Source: Carettochelys insculpta
Taxonomy: Eukaryota; Chordata; Testudines; Carettochelyidae
Assembly: GCF_033958435.1 (NCBI RefSeq)
Contig: NC_134138.1
Coordinates: 268,871,798 to 268,935,797 of the forward strand
Direction: 5' to 3'
Length of the DNA stretch: 64,000 nt
Numbering within the stretch: the stretch's first letter is position 1; every line of letters begins with the position of its first letter. Positions 18,536-30,690 of the stretch are shown here, piece by piece. Both the position numbers and the translations under genes were made by a program. The notes under the pieces are model-generated. The model saw nothing but the letters and a program-made list of their open reading frames with translations. It had not been told where the DNA came from and searched no databases.

Positions 18536-20700
18536 ATAGCTGTAAGATCATAGAAAGGCTGGATGAAACCATGTGAAAGGAGACTATTTCTGACAAGTGT
18601 TTGTCCAACCTGTTCTTAAAAACCTCCCATGATGGGGATTCCCCAAGCTCCCTTTGAAACTTACCCCAGAATTTACTTACCCCAGAATTTATGGTTAGAA
18701 AGATTTTTTCCTATTATTTAACCTAAATCTCTGAAAAAAATGCAAATAAAGTTCATTACTCTTCATCTCATCTTCTGCAGACATGGGAAACAGTTTATCA
18801 ACATCCTCTTCACAAGAGCCCTAACGTATTTGAAGGCTGTTTAGGTTCCCTTGTTTAGGTGCCCTTCAGTCTTCTTGTCTCAGGACTCAGCTGGCCCAGT
18901 TCTTTTTAATGCTTCTGCACAGGTTTTCTAAAGCTTTGATCATTCGTGTTGCTCTCCTCTGGACTCTCCAGTTTATTCACATCTTTGCATAAGTGTGCCA
19001 ACAAGATATGGACATAATGCTCCAGTTGAAGGGCAGCAAGACTATCATCTCTCATTTCTCACAGCTAATACGCCCATTGATATACCTCAAGATGACATTA
19101 GTCTTTTTTGAAACAGCATCCTTTTTGAAACTACATTATTGACTCATTCGCTTTGTGGTTCACTATAATCCCCAGATCTTTTTCACCCTTACTGCTGCCT
19201 ACCCAATCATTCTCCAGTTGGTGGTTGTGCATTTGATTTTTCATTCCTGAGTGAAGTAGTTACACTTGTTTTTATTGAATTGCAGCTGGTTGACTTCAGG
19301 TCAGTTTTCTGATTTGGCAAGGTAATTTTGAATTTTAATCCTGTCCTCCAAAGTGCTTGTAACTCCTCTCATTCTGGCATCAGTCACAAGTTTTATAGGC
19401 ATACTCTGTATTCTGTTATCCAATGCATTAATGAAAATATTGAATAAAACTGAACCCAGGCTGAACCCTTGCTGGCCCCCTCTTTGACAGAAAACTATTC
19501 AGCCAGTGGTTCACCCACCTTATAGAAATTTCACTAGACCACACCTCTGTAGTTTGCTTATGAGAATGTGTGAGGGTGTCAGAAGCCTTTCTAAAATCAA
19601 GATATATCACATTTACTTCTTCACCACTAACCGCAAGGCCAGTGGCCCTGTCAAAGAAGGAAATGAGGTTGGTTTGGCACAATTGGTTCTTAACAAGACC
19701 ATGCTGGTTATTCCTTACAACTCTATGATTGGCTAGATGCTAACAAAATGATGGCTTAATAATATACTTTTGATATCTTTCCAGGCATCAAAATTAGGTT
19801 CCAATTATTCTCTGGGTCCTCTTTCTGGCTTTTTTTAGAGATAGGTGCAGTATTTGCCCTTGTCCAGTCCTCTGGGATCTCACATGCCCTACATGAGTGA
19901 TTGAATATAAATGCTAATGCTTCTGATATTGCTTCAGCTAGTTCCTTAAGTACCCTAGGGTGAATTTAGTCAGGCCCTACTGACTTGAATACATTTAACT
20001 TATCTAAATATTCTATAATCAGTTCAATTCTGCCTTTTTGTTAATATTAATTGTGTTGCGTATCTGGTCACCATTAACCTTTTTAGTGAAGACTGATGCA
20101 AAATAGGCATTAAACACCTTAGCCTTCTTGAGGTCATCACTTTATTAGCTCCCTTTCCCTGTTAAGTACATGACCAGCACTTTCCTTTCTCTTCCTCTTG
20201 CATCTGTGGTATTTAAAGAACATCTTCTTGTTGCCTTTTATGTCCCTTGCTAGGTGTTACTCATTTTGTCTACCCTACAGCAGCACAGCCATGCTGTAGT
20301 ACCATAGTATAGACGTTTCTTAAATCAACAGAAGGGCTTTTTCCATCAATTAATGTTGCTAATTCATTTCTCGGCTGGATGGTAGCTAGGCTGATGGGTG
20401 AATGCTTCACAGTCCTGTGCAATATAACAGGTCAATCTAGTTTTAAATGCAGACCAGGTGTTTGCTTTTCTGAGTTTGCTCCTACATGCTTGTGCCATTC
20501 ATTTGTACTCCCTTAGCAATATATCTGTGTTCGCACTTTTTGTAGGATTCCTTTTTGATTTTCTGGTCATTAAAGAGGTCCTGCTGAAGCCAGGTTGGCC
20601 TCTTCCTATTCTTCCCGACGTTCCTTCTCATTGGGGTGGTTTACAGCTTTCTCTTTAGTACTTTCTCCTTAAGAAACTGCAAACTCTCCTGAACACCTTT
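18536..20700 (-). mobile_element. Old CR1 LINE, reverse orientation
   Basis: The minus strand reads through the CR1 3' part of ORF2 into the reverse transcriptase. Frames at 19428-19682 contain EVNVIYLDFRKASDTLTHS, the catalytic DFxKAFD block in decayed form, and upstream DNA at 20455-20700 continues the N-terminal side. It has many frameshifts and stops, so it is older than the copies at 15.7 and 55.8 kb. A MITE-like segment interrupts it at about 20275-20455. Confidence 0.8.
20275..20455. repeat. MITE fragment inside the CR1
   Basis: CCATAGTATAGACGTTTCTTAAATC and the closing ATGCAGACCAGG are decayed TIR-like ends, and the CR1 reads on at both sides. The GGATGGTAGCTAGGCTGATGGG core resembles other turtle MITEs. 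Borders are approximate. Confidence 0.4.
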
Positions 20701-20704
20701 TTCC

Positions 20705-20905
20705 CCTTACAAATAACAAGCATACCTACAGCAGCTTAGAGACTAATAAATGTATTAGCCCATGAGCTTTTGTGGGTATGACCCGCTTCGTCAGATGATA
20801 CCTAATAAATTTGACCTAAAAAATTTGTTAGTTTCAAGGGTGTTACAGGACTGCTTGCTATCTGTGAAGCTACAGGCTAACAAAACTACCCCTCAGAGTC
20901 TACTT
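20705..20905. repeat. Two inverted Penelope-like tail copies
   Basis: The left part (about 20722-20795) reads in reverse: GATGAAGCGGGTCATACCCACAAAAGCTCATGGGC. The right part (about 20805-20905) reads forward: AATAAATTTG, TTGTTAGT, ACAGGACTGCTTGCTATCTGTGAAG and AACTACCCCTC. Both belong to the tail family seen at 2028 and 47.4 kb, arranged head to head. Confidence 0.55.
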
Positions 20906-20912
20906 TCCCTGA

Positions 20913-21185
20913 AGCCATGTCTACACTTACAAAAAACTTTGAAATGGCCATGCTAATGGCCAAATCGAAAAGTACTAAGGAGGCACTGACATGAATCTTC
21001 AACACCTCATTAGCATGCTGCTGGCCGTGGCACTTTGAAAGTGCCACTGTTCACTCACCCATGGCTCGTCTACACATGGGGTCCTTTTGAAAAGGACCCT
21101 GCCACCATCGAAACCCCCTTATTCCTATCAGCTAAAATGACCTAACATGGCCATTTCAAAGTTTTTTGTAAGTGTAGACATAGCC
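20913..21185. mobile_element. Harbinger-type MITE, 273 bp
   Basis: The ends form a 38-bp inverted repeat with two mismatches, AGCCATGTCTACACTTAC against (reverse complement) GGCTATGTCTACACTTAC, running on into AAAAAACTTTGAAATGGCCA on both sides. The flanking triplets are TGA and TTA, so the duplication has one mismatch. It contains ACCTCATTAGCATG, half of the hairpin motif shared with other families. Confidence 0.8.
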
Positions 21186-23389
21186 TTAGACTTTTTTCAC
21201 AGGGAACCTTACCTACCTGCTCTGACTTTGTGAAAGGCTGCTTTTCTGCAGGATATAACTGTGTAAAAACATTCTGTTAGCAGGTGCTGTTTCTTTAAAG
21301 ACAAAAACTCTTAATTCTTCTCGAAGGGTCTGGGTTGAGAGCCCTGTGTGCCACTTAGACACAGACAAGCAGCCATAACCTGAAAATGCCAGCATTGCTG
21401 GGGGAATTCAGCTGCAGTGCCCTGGCTCTTTTAGTAAGGAGCAGACTGAGAGAGATCTGCAAGCAAACTAGGATTGGGCCCATCCCTAGGTTACTCAACA
21501 GTACACCCTGGAGAACTCAGTACAGAACGGACAGGACACAGCTGGTGGTAGCGTGAGCTCCTTCACAACACTGCCTGCAACAAGGTGCCATGAAGAGGAA
21601 ACGCTGTTAAGGTGTTTGCATCCCATGTTCCTTTCTGTTCTTTGTCTCTGCTCTGGGTGCCAAGTGTCAACTATGGTGGAGATTTATGATGAACACCTCT
21701 GCACCTGGAACTGCACGGAGACTTAACTCATTCCCCAAAGGCCACCAAGGCCCAACTGATGGTGTCATTTGGTCACCACTGACCAGGTCATTATTTCCCA
21801 AGCCTTGGATCTTCAGGATCTGGGAACATTATCAAGGCAGTACAAGAAACCTGAGATGGTGAGGGAAAAGGTAACCCTTCACAAGTCATCTCACTCACAA
21901 CCAGCAGACCTAGCTGACACATCAACTTCAGTGGCCAGCTACAAAAAGTTTTGGGTCCAGGCAGCCCAAACAATTGATGGGCTCCTCAAAAGTCCTCTTC
22001 CAAATGTTCCCATGGAAAACCAATTCACACAGCTGAATCCTGTGCCTGAGACCAGGGCCCCCAGTTCAGGAGATGAAACATTCCCCAGATAGACACGTAC
22101 TCTACACTACAGTTCAATGACATTGTATTGATTTAACTGACTTTAAATAAACCAGAGTGACTCAATTCCCCACTGCCTGGCATCTTGTGCAGCTCCTTAC
22201 ACTTGTGCACAGTGACTGCAGTATGGGTGTTAAATCTGCCAGATGAGAACAGCAGCATTTTATATCTTCCTGGCAAAGGTGCTGGGCAGAGGAGAATTGC
22301 CCCCCCCCGCTTTTTAGCATATTCTAACCCTCTTCGACCTTTACGCCAACCACTTTAAAGTGGTGTTCTACCAGAAGAGATGAAGATGGACATTTCCCAG
22401 AAGCTCTATTTCTCTCTGTCTCTCTCTTTCTCTCTTACCTGTCTCGCAAGATAATGAAAATGTAACTGGTGTAGGACAAAGAGCCTTTCCCTCTACAGAT
22501 AGTTTTTTTTTTCTTTACGTGAATGTCAAATGCTAAGGTCTTTAATTGAGTACAATTCATATGTGAGTGAATTGCTTGATTAAAGACTGAAGAACTTGGT
22601 CCTTAGATCTGAAAAAGTTACTTCTCTTGATTACAGGCAAAAGAGCGGGAAAAGCTGATTTCAAATTTTACCAATGAATTCACCATGTCAAAAGTCAGCT
22701 GAACAAAATAAACAGAGGGTCCCTATCTTCAGCCTGCAAAGAAGAGTGATTTGTAAAATAAGAGTTGAGGAGTTTCAAAAGACTGACTCTCCTTTTAATT
22801 CTAAGTACAGAGAAATTTTTGACTAATGACTGACTCAAATTGCACAAAGCCTTGAACTAGTAGAGGTCACCTTAATTTCCTCCACCTAAACTAATGCATC
22901 TGTGAGAAGCAGCCTGGGTATTGGAAAAACGAGAATGAGTCAAAACATGACATTCCTCATCTGAATGGGTTCAGCATGGGGCAGAGGAAGGGGAGGCTTA
23001 GATGTAAATATGCCCCTGGTACCTTCTTCAGAGTGACCCCAGTTCAGACAAGCACAACCTTTGCAATTTCCTTTTAACATTTTTCATTTGGGTCTGTCTG
23101 AACAGGAAAAACTGCCAACCTACTCAGAACACAAGGCTGGGTCTAGTTCACATTTTAGATAGGCCTATGCAAGATGTCTATCAGATTCATTTATAATCAG
23201 TGCTACACCCTTGCAGAGGGCATGAGCAACTGGGGGAAGTAGATCATTACATGCAATTTCTTAGCTTTATTGCACAGCATAGGACCAAAGATCTGTTTGG
23301 ACTGAGGATTCTGATGTTACAAAAATCACTTTTAGAAAAACTGCTAAAAAATACCCCTAATCACAACCCCTTTCTTCATCCAAACTCTC
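21186..23389. other. No gene recognised
   Basis: A short GTACTCTACACTACAG block near 22095 may be a decayed MITE end, and a CT-rich simple stretch lies at about 22408-22437. The longest frames (107 and 85 codons) resemble nothing known. No promoter, exon-like or SINE structure is evident. Confidence 0.4.
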
Positions 23390-23558
23390 TCTTAGGCCCA
23401 TGCCCTCTCCTGCGCCCCAATCCCTTATTATGGGCTCCTTTCTGCACGCAGCTTCCATCCTGTACCCCACGCCCCCTCCAGAGAAAAGTGCAGCCCCTGA
23501 CCACTTTCCAAAACCTTGGAGTGCTGCTCCTCAGTCAAAAATTATTGCCCATCCCTGG
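23390..23558. repeat. hAT-like fragment, one end preserved
   Basis: The right end, read in reverse, is CAGGGATGGGCAATAATTTTTG, a hAT end of a type very common in reptiles. The C-rich body (GCGCCCCAATCC, CACGCCCCCTCC) fits that type. The other end and the target duplication were not found. Confidence 0.5.
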
Positions 23559-23622
23559 GCTAACTGGTATGAAAACTAGAGACGGCCTTGTCTTTGCTGG
23601 GATTTTACCTCCAGTTAGCTAA

Positions 23623-23914
23623 GGCCATGTCCACATTAGCCCTTACAGCAGCAAAACTTTGGTTGACAAAGCATGTGACAAAGCACACCCATGCCTGAGC
23701 AGAAGATTTGGACGCATAAGCACTCATGAGCACAGCGTTACATCGGTGGGAGACACCCTGCCACTGACACAGCTACCTCTGCTTGCTGAGCCGTTTTTAT
23801 GGTCAACAGCAGAGCTCTTCCCATCCACGAAAGGCAGCTACCTGAGCGCTCTTACAGCGGCACAGCTCTATTGGTACAGCTGTGCTGCCATAAGGGGGTA
23901 AGTGTAGACGTGGC
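23623..23914. mobile_element. Harbinger-type MITE, about 292 bp
   Basis: Ends GGCCATGTCCACATTAGCCC and (reverse complement) GCCACGTCTACACTTACCCCC. It lies next to TAA on the left; the right flank reads AAATG, so the triplet is not a clean match. The interior has GGCACAGCTCTATTGGTACAGCTGTGCTGCC, an imperfect hairpin. Noncoding. Confidence 0.65.
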
Positions 23915-24841
23915 AAATGCCTTTTTCATTGAGATGACAAGGCCTCAAACTTGGGGGCTGGGAGCAGGGGGTTTTCAATGCAGGTCCTGAGCTCTGGAGC
24001 CATTTTCTATTAACTTCACAGCATGATACAAGGCCTGTTGAAAGCCAAGGCCTGTTGAATTGGGCTTTCTGCACCTGTTGACAGGTAGCTGGGGAATGCT
24101 TTGCTTGCTGCCCAATTTACTCCTTTTAGCATTAACGCAAGGTGTTAAAGTTCTAAATGCACCCCAGAGGCTGCGTAAGGAGAAAATATTTTCTTCCAAC
24201 AGGAATATGCAAATACATACAACTGTCTGCACAATGATGGGAGAATAATTTCTTCACACTCCGCTTGACCTTGGAATGCTCCAGTATAATAGTGATCTAT
24301 GAGCCTGATATTGGCCTCTTACCAAATTAACTCAGGTGTTTACCGCAGACGTTTTTAAAGGGCAGCTCTCACTAATATTTAAGTGCATGGTTTTGTTTTA
24401 GGTAAAGCTAAGTGGATTCTGTTTTGAGATTTAGAAATCTGGTTAAATCCAATTTGGAACACACACACCCGGTTTTGAAATTCCTATTCTGCACCAGCGC
24501 AAGGCAGCCAGCCTACCAGGTGGGCTACCGGTGGATCCCCTGCCCTGCAGGCAGGTAGCCACGAGGCCAGGCAAGAAAGCTTTCAGGAAACCTGGTGGCA
24601 TTTTATTGAAATTGAATCACCTCCATGAAATGTTTCAACTTCACCACACTCAGCAAGTTACAACAAAAGAAGTTTCAACATTTCTCCCACCAGCCCTAGG
24701 TTAAGCTTTAAATGGGGACACCCTTAATAGATCAAGGAACAGTATCAGTCAGTCCTGAAAAAAGCCCGCTTTTGGCAAGGCCCTGAATGCTGGTCAGTGA
24801 CTGACATTGGGAGAAAAGTGAAGAGCTCCTCAGGGTACTGA
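23915..24841. other. No feature recognised
   Basis: Open frames here are short and lack similarity to any family I know. No element ends are visible. Confidence 0.4.
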
Positions 24842-25122
24842 GGCTGTTTCTACACAGCGAGCTGTTTTCAAAATAATTTGCACAATTTGCACCATGCAAA
24901 TTGCATAAGTTATTTTGGAATTCCTTATTCTGAACTCGGTGCCATCCAAATGGAATAAGGTTATTCTGAAAGTTCCGCTATCCCTCATATGACAAGGGGT
25001 ACCAGAACCAGAATGCTGTGCTCGAAACAGCAACACTACTTTGAGTGTGGGGAAAAGCTGTGGTGTGGCTATTTTGGGATACAGTTGTATCCCGAAATAG
25101 CAATGGCCATGTAGACATAGCC
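24842..25122. mobile_element. Harbinger-type MITE, 281 bp
   Basis: Ends GGCTGTTTCTACACAGCGAG and (reverse complement) GGCTATGTCTACATGGCC are flanked by TGA on both sides (24839-24841 and 25123-25125). The interior carries TATTTTG/CAAAATA-type palindromes, the CpG-depleted form of the TTCGAA motif. Confidence 0.78.
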
Positions 25123-26244
25123 TGAGAGGGCTATAATTATGGCTGGTCAGAAATTTTCCATCTGAACTGCTTTAGTTTCTGATATTTTGATGAAAATGCA
25201 GTATGTGCAGCAGAAAATTCTGACCTCCCCCCATTTTTATAAAAACAAAATCTGACCAATTGTACTGTAACTCAGTTCTATAAACACCTTCCTCCACCCC
25301 CCAAAAGTGGGGAGGGGAAATGAACCTGGTAGGAATGCGTGGATAACTATAGGGAAAAAATTAACCCGCAGCACAATCACTCAAAGATCATTAGCATTCC
25401 ATTCTGGCATGCCAGCTCTCTGCCCATTGCTGCACTGTGCTTCCCTTCTCAGCAAAGATGGACACGGCATTGTGAAAATATAGGCAACAAAGAACACGAT
25501 TAAGCTTCTGTAGAGCCATCGTGTGAACAATGAGTAGTCAGGCTATGCTAGTACTGCACTGTGTAATCACAAAGTTCTGATAAGACAGGTTAGCCCTGAA
25601 CTCCTCCTGATTAGCAAAAGCAGAAATGCAAGAGCTGAGCAATGGTTTTCAAGCAAAACATTTTTTTTTCCAAAATGGCCAGCCTATCCTTCCCCTAGGA
25701 CAAACAGAAATCACACATAAAATATTTCTTTTCTAAAATTCACTTATTCCCAAATTCAGAAACATTCCCTTTTCATTTGTGCCTCCTCAGGCCATTTCTT
25801 TTCTCCATCAAAAGAGAGAGCAGAGGGCACATGTGGAAAAAAGTGAAAAATGTCAAACAAAAATTGTGCCTGCTTGAAATGTGAAGAAGGAAAAAGACTT
25901 TGAAACTGTGCGTGTCAAATCTTTGCTTTTCAATAAATCAGCTCTCCACAATAGCTCTTAGCTAGGAATTGTGATTACAAATAATTCCGACTCACCCAAT
26001 TGGAACGGGCCACATAATTTATGGCACCAGAATACAAGCGTAATTATTCTGGCCCAATCCACATCAGAATTACTCCTAGCTAGGTGTGCACATTGTTTTC
26101 ACTAGCATGGTTCTTCTAGCATGTACCCCTGCCTGCAAGTCAGTTCAAGACCAAACTTTACACTGCAATTTTATAGCCTGAATCTGTAGCCTTACATGTC
26201 CACATTAGCTGACCCAGGCCACTCATAGAGCTTTTACTGAAATT
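25123..26244. other. No gene recognised
   Basis: A- and T-rich DNA with runs such as CATTTTTTTTTCC. A GGTCAGAAATTTTCC segment near 25150 resembles a decayed dispersed repeat but lacks ends. Nothing else is supportable. Confidence 0.35.
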
Positions 26245-27428
26245 TAGACATACACAGAGGTTTCTGTTTGATCCATTTGTGATGAGTTTGGGCACCCGAG
26301 GCCGTCACTTGATGTGCTGAAACACAACTGAGACTACCTGGCCTCTGGGGTGTGCCATCACCATGTCCTGCTGGGCCAGACCCACCAGTCTCCTCCAGCT
26401 ATAGCACAGAGTTGGGACCACAGCCCACAGCAGACCAACACAGACACTGCAATAAGATCAGCTTTCAGAAGACTCAGTCAAAGGGACTTGACATAGGACC
26501 CAGATGCACAGCCCCAATGGGACCAGAACCCCAGATAAATCCATCTTAGTCCGCATAAAGCTTTATACAGAACACGCTCATAAGTTGTTTCCCCCTTTTA
26601 TTAATGAAAGAGCTATGCAAAACTTTTCCTCTCCTCCCTCTGCCCTCCCGGTAAAATTATTTACATTGAGTTTATTAATAAACAAGAGTGATTTTATTAC
26701 ATAGAAACAGCAGGACGTACGTGTTTGCAAGCAATAGCAGACAAAGTTACCATGGGGGGCGGGGGGGCGGAAAGCAAGATAGGCCAGCTAAGTCTACTAC
26801 TTTAAGAAACTTGTTGCATACTTATCACTTATCCTAATAACAGTTCTAATCATCTTTACTCACAAGCTGGAAAGTCCTCCCCACTTGGGACTGATCCTTT
26901 CCGCTTTTCAGTTTCAGGCGTTTGCAAGACATTTTAGGTTGTAAGCTGGGGTCCCCTGGCATCTGGCAGCTGCTCCTATTGTTTGCTTTCCCTCCTTTGT
27001 ATCCTCTTTGCCAGAGGCAGGAAACCTTTGTGTTCAGTTTAAATTTTTTCACACTTTCAGTGGAAAAGCACAGCATCCAAAATGGGTTCAAGCATCAGGA
27101 GACCTGGCCACGTCTTCATAGGAGCCATCACAGTTCAGACTTACAGGAAGACCAAAACTATTCACAGATTATTGTCTCAAGTACTAGGTCATTAAGCTCC
27201 TTGAGTACTACTAATGCCCTCAGCACATCTGGATTAGTAACAGGTTTATACATCATATTTCTAACTTCAAATACAGGAGTGATGCACACAATAGAATATA
27301 CACATTCAGCAGATTATAACTTTTCTAATGATATTTACAAGATGTATTTTCCATAAAGCATCTTCCAGGTTATGCATATTCATATTCATAAGCATATTTC
27401 CATAAAGAATATGGGGCGCAATGTCATA
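26245..27428 (-). mobile_element. Probable endogenous retroviral LTR (solo), reverse orientation
   Basis: The order of blocks matches a common turtle LTR as I recall it: GATGAGTTTGGGCAC, CTATAGCACAGAGTTGGGACCACAG, AGATCAGCTTTCAGAAGACTCAG, CATAAAGCTTTATACAG, TTAATAAACAAGAGTGATTTTATT and, at the far end, GCGCAATGTCATA. The far end in reverse begins TGACATTGCG, suiting a 5' LTR start. No gag, pol or env frames adjoin it, so it appears to be a solo LTR. The left border is approximate and the superfamily is inferred. Confidence 0.5.
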
Positions 27429-28032
27429 CCATTAAAGAAAGAAAGCTCCAGTGCAAAGTTTGCATGCAGATCCTTAACTTCCCTAATGGTCAGTGGTATT
27501 TTGATCTGAGCACATGTTTTTCCAATATTTCAACATGGTCCTCAAGCAGAGGGTGCAACTGATCTCACAAAGCGGAGATCTTCTACATGCTGATTTCCCA
27601 GCTTCTCCATGTTCCTCCATGACACCATCCCCATCCTTTCCCCAGAACCCAGAGATAGCTTTCCATATATTGGTCCAGGAGAGTAGACTCTATCGAGACC
27701 CGGGGAGGAGAGGGGTATAACCACTTTCCCCATCACAGACCTCCAGCCACTAAGGGCAAAGAGATAATAGAAACTATTACTATACCTCAGACATCACCGT
27801 CTGTGGAAAAGATCCCTGATTAAGATACAGCTTGCCATCCACAGAAACTCTAGCCACTCAGCTCCATTGCTGTCAGAATGTCTGCGGGTAGAGAAGTGAG
27901 GGCACCCAAGACCCAAATCTGGCACTAAGAAAACAGTAAGGGTAGACCTGAGCTCTTACTGAAGGCCCCTGGAGACTAAAGGGATTGTGGGAAAGCCTCA
28001 AAGACTGACCTACCAAAGGGGAACAACCCTCA
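27429..28032. other. No feature recognised
   Basis: No inverted repeats, LINE tail or protein-like frame. It separates the LTR from the old Myb-bearing transposon. Confidence 0.4.
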
Positions 28033-28124
28033 TCCCCTTGTCTTGTCTACTTAGACGTGACTGCAGTACAAAGTTAAGTCAACCTAAGGTGCCTTGCTCT
28101 GACCAGGTATGCATAGATCTGCAC

Positions 28125-28303
28125 CAGTGTCCCCTGTAAGCTGAGCACTTTGGAAGCCACCCAGGAGAGATTCATATGTTGCTCATCTGCTTAGCAGAGC
28201 ACCCACAGGCTGCACATGTGTTTCTACTGGTGATGTACTTTCACACGTGTCTTAACGATTTTTTTGTTCTGCATACAGATGCAAAATATTAGAGGGAACA
28301 TTA
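28125..28303. mobile_element. hAT-like MITE, 179 bp, nested
   Basis: Ends CAGTGTCCCCTGTAAGC and (reverse complement) TAATGTTCCCTCTAATA are flanked by ATCTGCAC and GTCTGCAC (28117-28124 and 28304-28311), an 8-bp duplication with one mismatch. It is the same family as 43698-43893 in opposite orientation. Confidence 0.82.
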
Positions 28304-29429
28304 GTCTGCACTTTTAAGTTTTTCTCCCCCTGATGTAAGTGCCCCTTTATGCTGATATAGTAACACCAGCTTCCTGAATGACATTGAGCCAAGACTGATG
28401 TATAGAGGCTGACATAGCACAAATATAAACACAGCGTTACTTATGTCAACCCTAGCTGTCTTCCAGCAGCTGTCCCACAATGCCTCACACTGGCTTCTCT
28501 GGTCACCATGGTGAACTACAGTGTCCAGGAATCATGGAGACCATTAAAAACCCTAGTAAATTTTTGAAATAGCTTTTCCTGGTTGTCCAGCTTGATAAGC
28601 CCACTTATATCAGCTCTCCACTGCTGTGTGCAATCACCCAGCTGACCATGCTAGCAGAGACAACCTGTGCAGAGGTTGCAAGGTGGGCACCGGCCACGTG
28701 CCCCTGCCCCACCCCACCCCACCCCTGCTCTGCCCATGCCCCACCCCTTTCCTGCCTCTGCCCCTCCCCACCCAACCTGGATGTGCCTATGCCCTACCCC
28801 TTCTCCACCTCTGCTCCTCACGTCCTTCCTCTTCCCATGGAAGTGCTGTGCCACTTCTGGTGTTTGCAGGGGCAGGTTTATCTCTGCCCCCAATGTGGTA
28901 CAAAGTAGGGGTAATACTTTCAGACTGCACCACTGTATGGGAGGGGCAGCCCCTGTATTCCTTGGAAGCTGCAGAGCACTCATGGTGAGGGGGATGACAC
29001 AGGGGAGTGCATGTGGCCCCCAGGTGCCCCCCCATGCGCATCGCTTATGCATGCCAGTTGCACACTCCAGATGTTCTCCAGCCTGGAGTACACAAGAGAT
29101 ACTGCATTGCCTGGGCTTTGCAAATTTAACATGATCAAATTAGGTCTGAATAAGGATTCAGAATGGTTATCTCACTACAAAGACCCCTCCCCATTCACCC
29201 CTCCCCATCAACTGCTGGGAGTGAGACACATCCACCCTGACTGACTTGGTCTCATTCGCACTGGCCCTACACTTGAAAAATAACTCACTTCTTTGCACAT
29301 ATGTATTACCCTATCTCTGTGTTTTCCATGCCATGCATCTGACCAGCGTGGTATTTACTCAGGAAAGCTGATGCCCAAGTAAACCAGTTAGTTTTTAAGG
29401 CACCACGGGATTCTTTGCCGTTTTAGATC

Positions 29430-29760
29430 TGAACCACTTGTAGAAACATTGCCACCTATGAGCAAACCGTTCAGGGAATGCAGGAGGGGTTTAACAGGAA
29501 CCAGCAGCTGCACCATATGCAAGCCAAGGACCTGCACCAGGCCTACAGAAGGCCAGGGAGGCCAACAGCTGCTGCTGTGCAAAGCTATAGACTTATTGTT
29601 TATACAAAAAGCTGCATGCCTTACTTGGCCGAGACCCCACCACCACCCTCCAGGCCATCGTGGCTACTTCTGAGGATCCTGAGTCCCAGGCTCCTGCCAT
29701 GAACAGCAAGCAGGAGGAGTTGGCTGAGGAAGAGAAGGAGCAGTGTGGCAGGCAAGCAAG
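29430..29760 (+). pseudogene. Decayed Myb/SANT-like gene of the old transposon
   Basis: One frame gives MQAKDLHQAYRRPGRPT followed by YTKSCMPYL. The second copy at 38.88-39.13 kb gives HVKAKELCEAYQKTRETSS, a stop, then SGAEP and CFYKSCLPCL. Both align with the VKxKELRQAYxKxREANxRSGAEPxTCxFYxEL core of Harbinger Myb/SANT-like proteins. A downstream acidic stretch (QEELAEEEKEQ) matches the usual Glu-rich tail. Frameshifts and stops preclude function. Confidence 0.65.
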
Positions 29761-30082
29761 CAGGGTGTCCAGCTGAGCTGCAAGTTGGTGCCTGTCCCAG
29801 CAGTCAAGAGCAGGCGAGCCAGATGCAGGCAAAGAAAGCACTGGAAAGCATGTAAATAAATGGCCCATTACAGATATGGCTTCCCCAATTTAGCAAGACA
29901 TAGCTGCTGCATTTTCATGAATTTACTCATACTAAACAAGTAGTGACACAACCGTGAGAGCAGGGGAAACACGTGCGGTTCCACAGGGGTCTTGTGAACC
30001 CCCACAGCATCTGCCCCTTCCCCCCACACCATTTCTTCTGGTGAGCAGCATTGCTTCTGGTGAGCATGGGGGCAGTCACACC

Positions 30083-30190
30083 CAGTATTCCTTCTACCTT
30101 CTTCCATCCATGAGTGGAATAAGTTTTGTCATGTGCAGTGAGACATGCTTGGATGTGCATCACCAGTAGAAACTCACGCTGCTGCCTGTG
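30083..30190 (+). repeat. Partial copy of the CAGTGTTCC hAT family
   Basis: CAGTATTCCTTCTACCTTCTTCCATCC followed by a GAATAAGTTTTGTCATGTGCA segment matches the left half of the element at 43698-43893. The right half is replaced by GC-rich DNA, so it is truncated or rearranged. Confidence 0.6.
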
Positions 30191-30419
30191 GTTAGGAGGG
30201 GACAGGATGGCTCCCCACACTCACTAGGAGCAGCACGGCACTTCTGGAGGAAGAGGTGGGCAGGAGAAGAGCAAGGGAGGGGCCAGGGAATGGGTGGAGC
30301 AGGGGACGTGACCGTCAGGACAGGCAGGATGTTGGTGGGGAGGGGTGGCCCATAGGCAGAGAGTGGGAGGAGCAGGGGCACGTGGCTGGTGCCCCCTCAA
30401 AAAATCCCTCACCAGTCTC

Positions 30420-30690
30420 CACCACATGAGGGGTAGAGTTTCCATCTGCTTTTCATTCATCTCTACAGTTAGGTGGTGTATGAGGACCCTGTAGACCAGA
30501 TTGTTTACGTACATAAGGATGTCTCTTGAATCCTCCTGAGAGATCTCAATGGAGCGTCCATGGACAGACACTGTGATCTGCTCCCAAAGATTTCTCGGAA
30601 TGGCAGCTTTCTTTCTTCCTCCACTCTAGGACACTTTCCCCACACCAGTTGGCAATAACTTTGGCAGGCGCCATGGCAGTAAACAGACGA
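30420..30690 (-). pseudogene. Second conserved frame of the old transposon, unidentified
   Basis: The minus strand encodes AAIPRNLWEQITVSVHGRS and then IEISQEDSRDILMYVNNLVY. The corresponding DNA in the second copy (39210-39360, minus) encodes TAIPRDLQGRIAEHL, then SFIMISQDHSRDTPGCIN. The shared pattern (AIPRxLxxxI, ISQxxSRD) shows that both descend from one protein-coding region, but I do not recognise the family. It starts near an ATG in GGCGCCATGG-type context at about 30672. Frameshifted in both copies. Confidence 0.5.

Noticed and set aside
28626..29134. Pro-rich frames of 86-155 codons
   Set aside because: They arise from a C-rich low-complexity stretch in the old transposon and are open in three frames at once.
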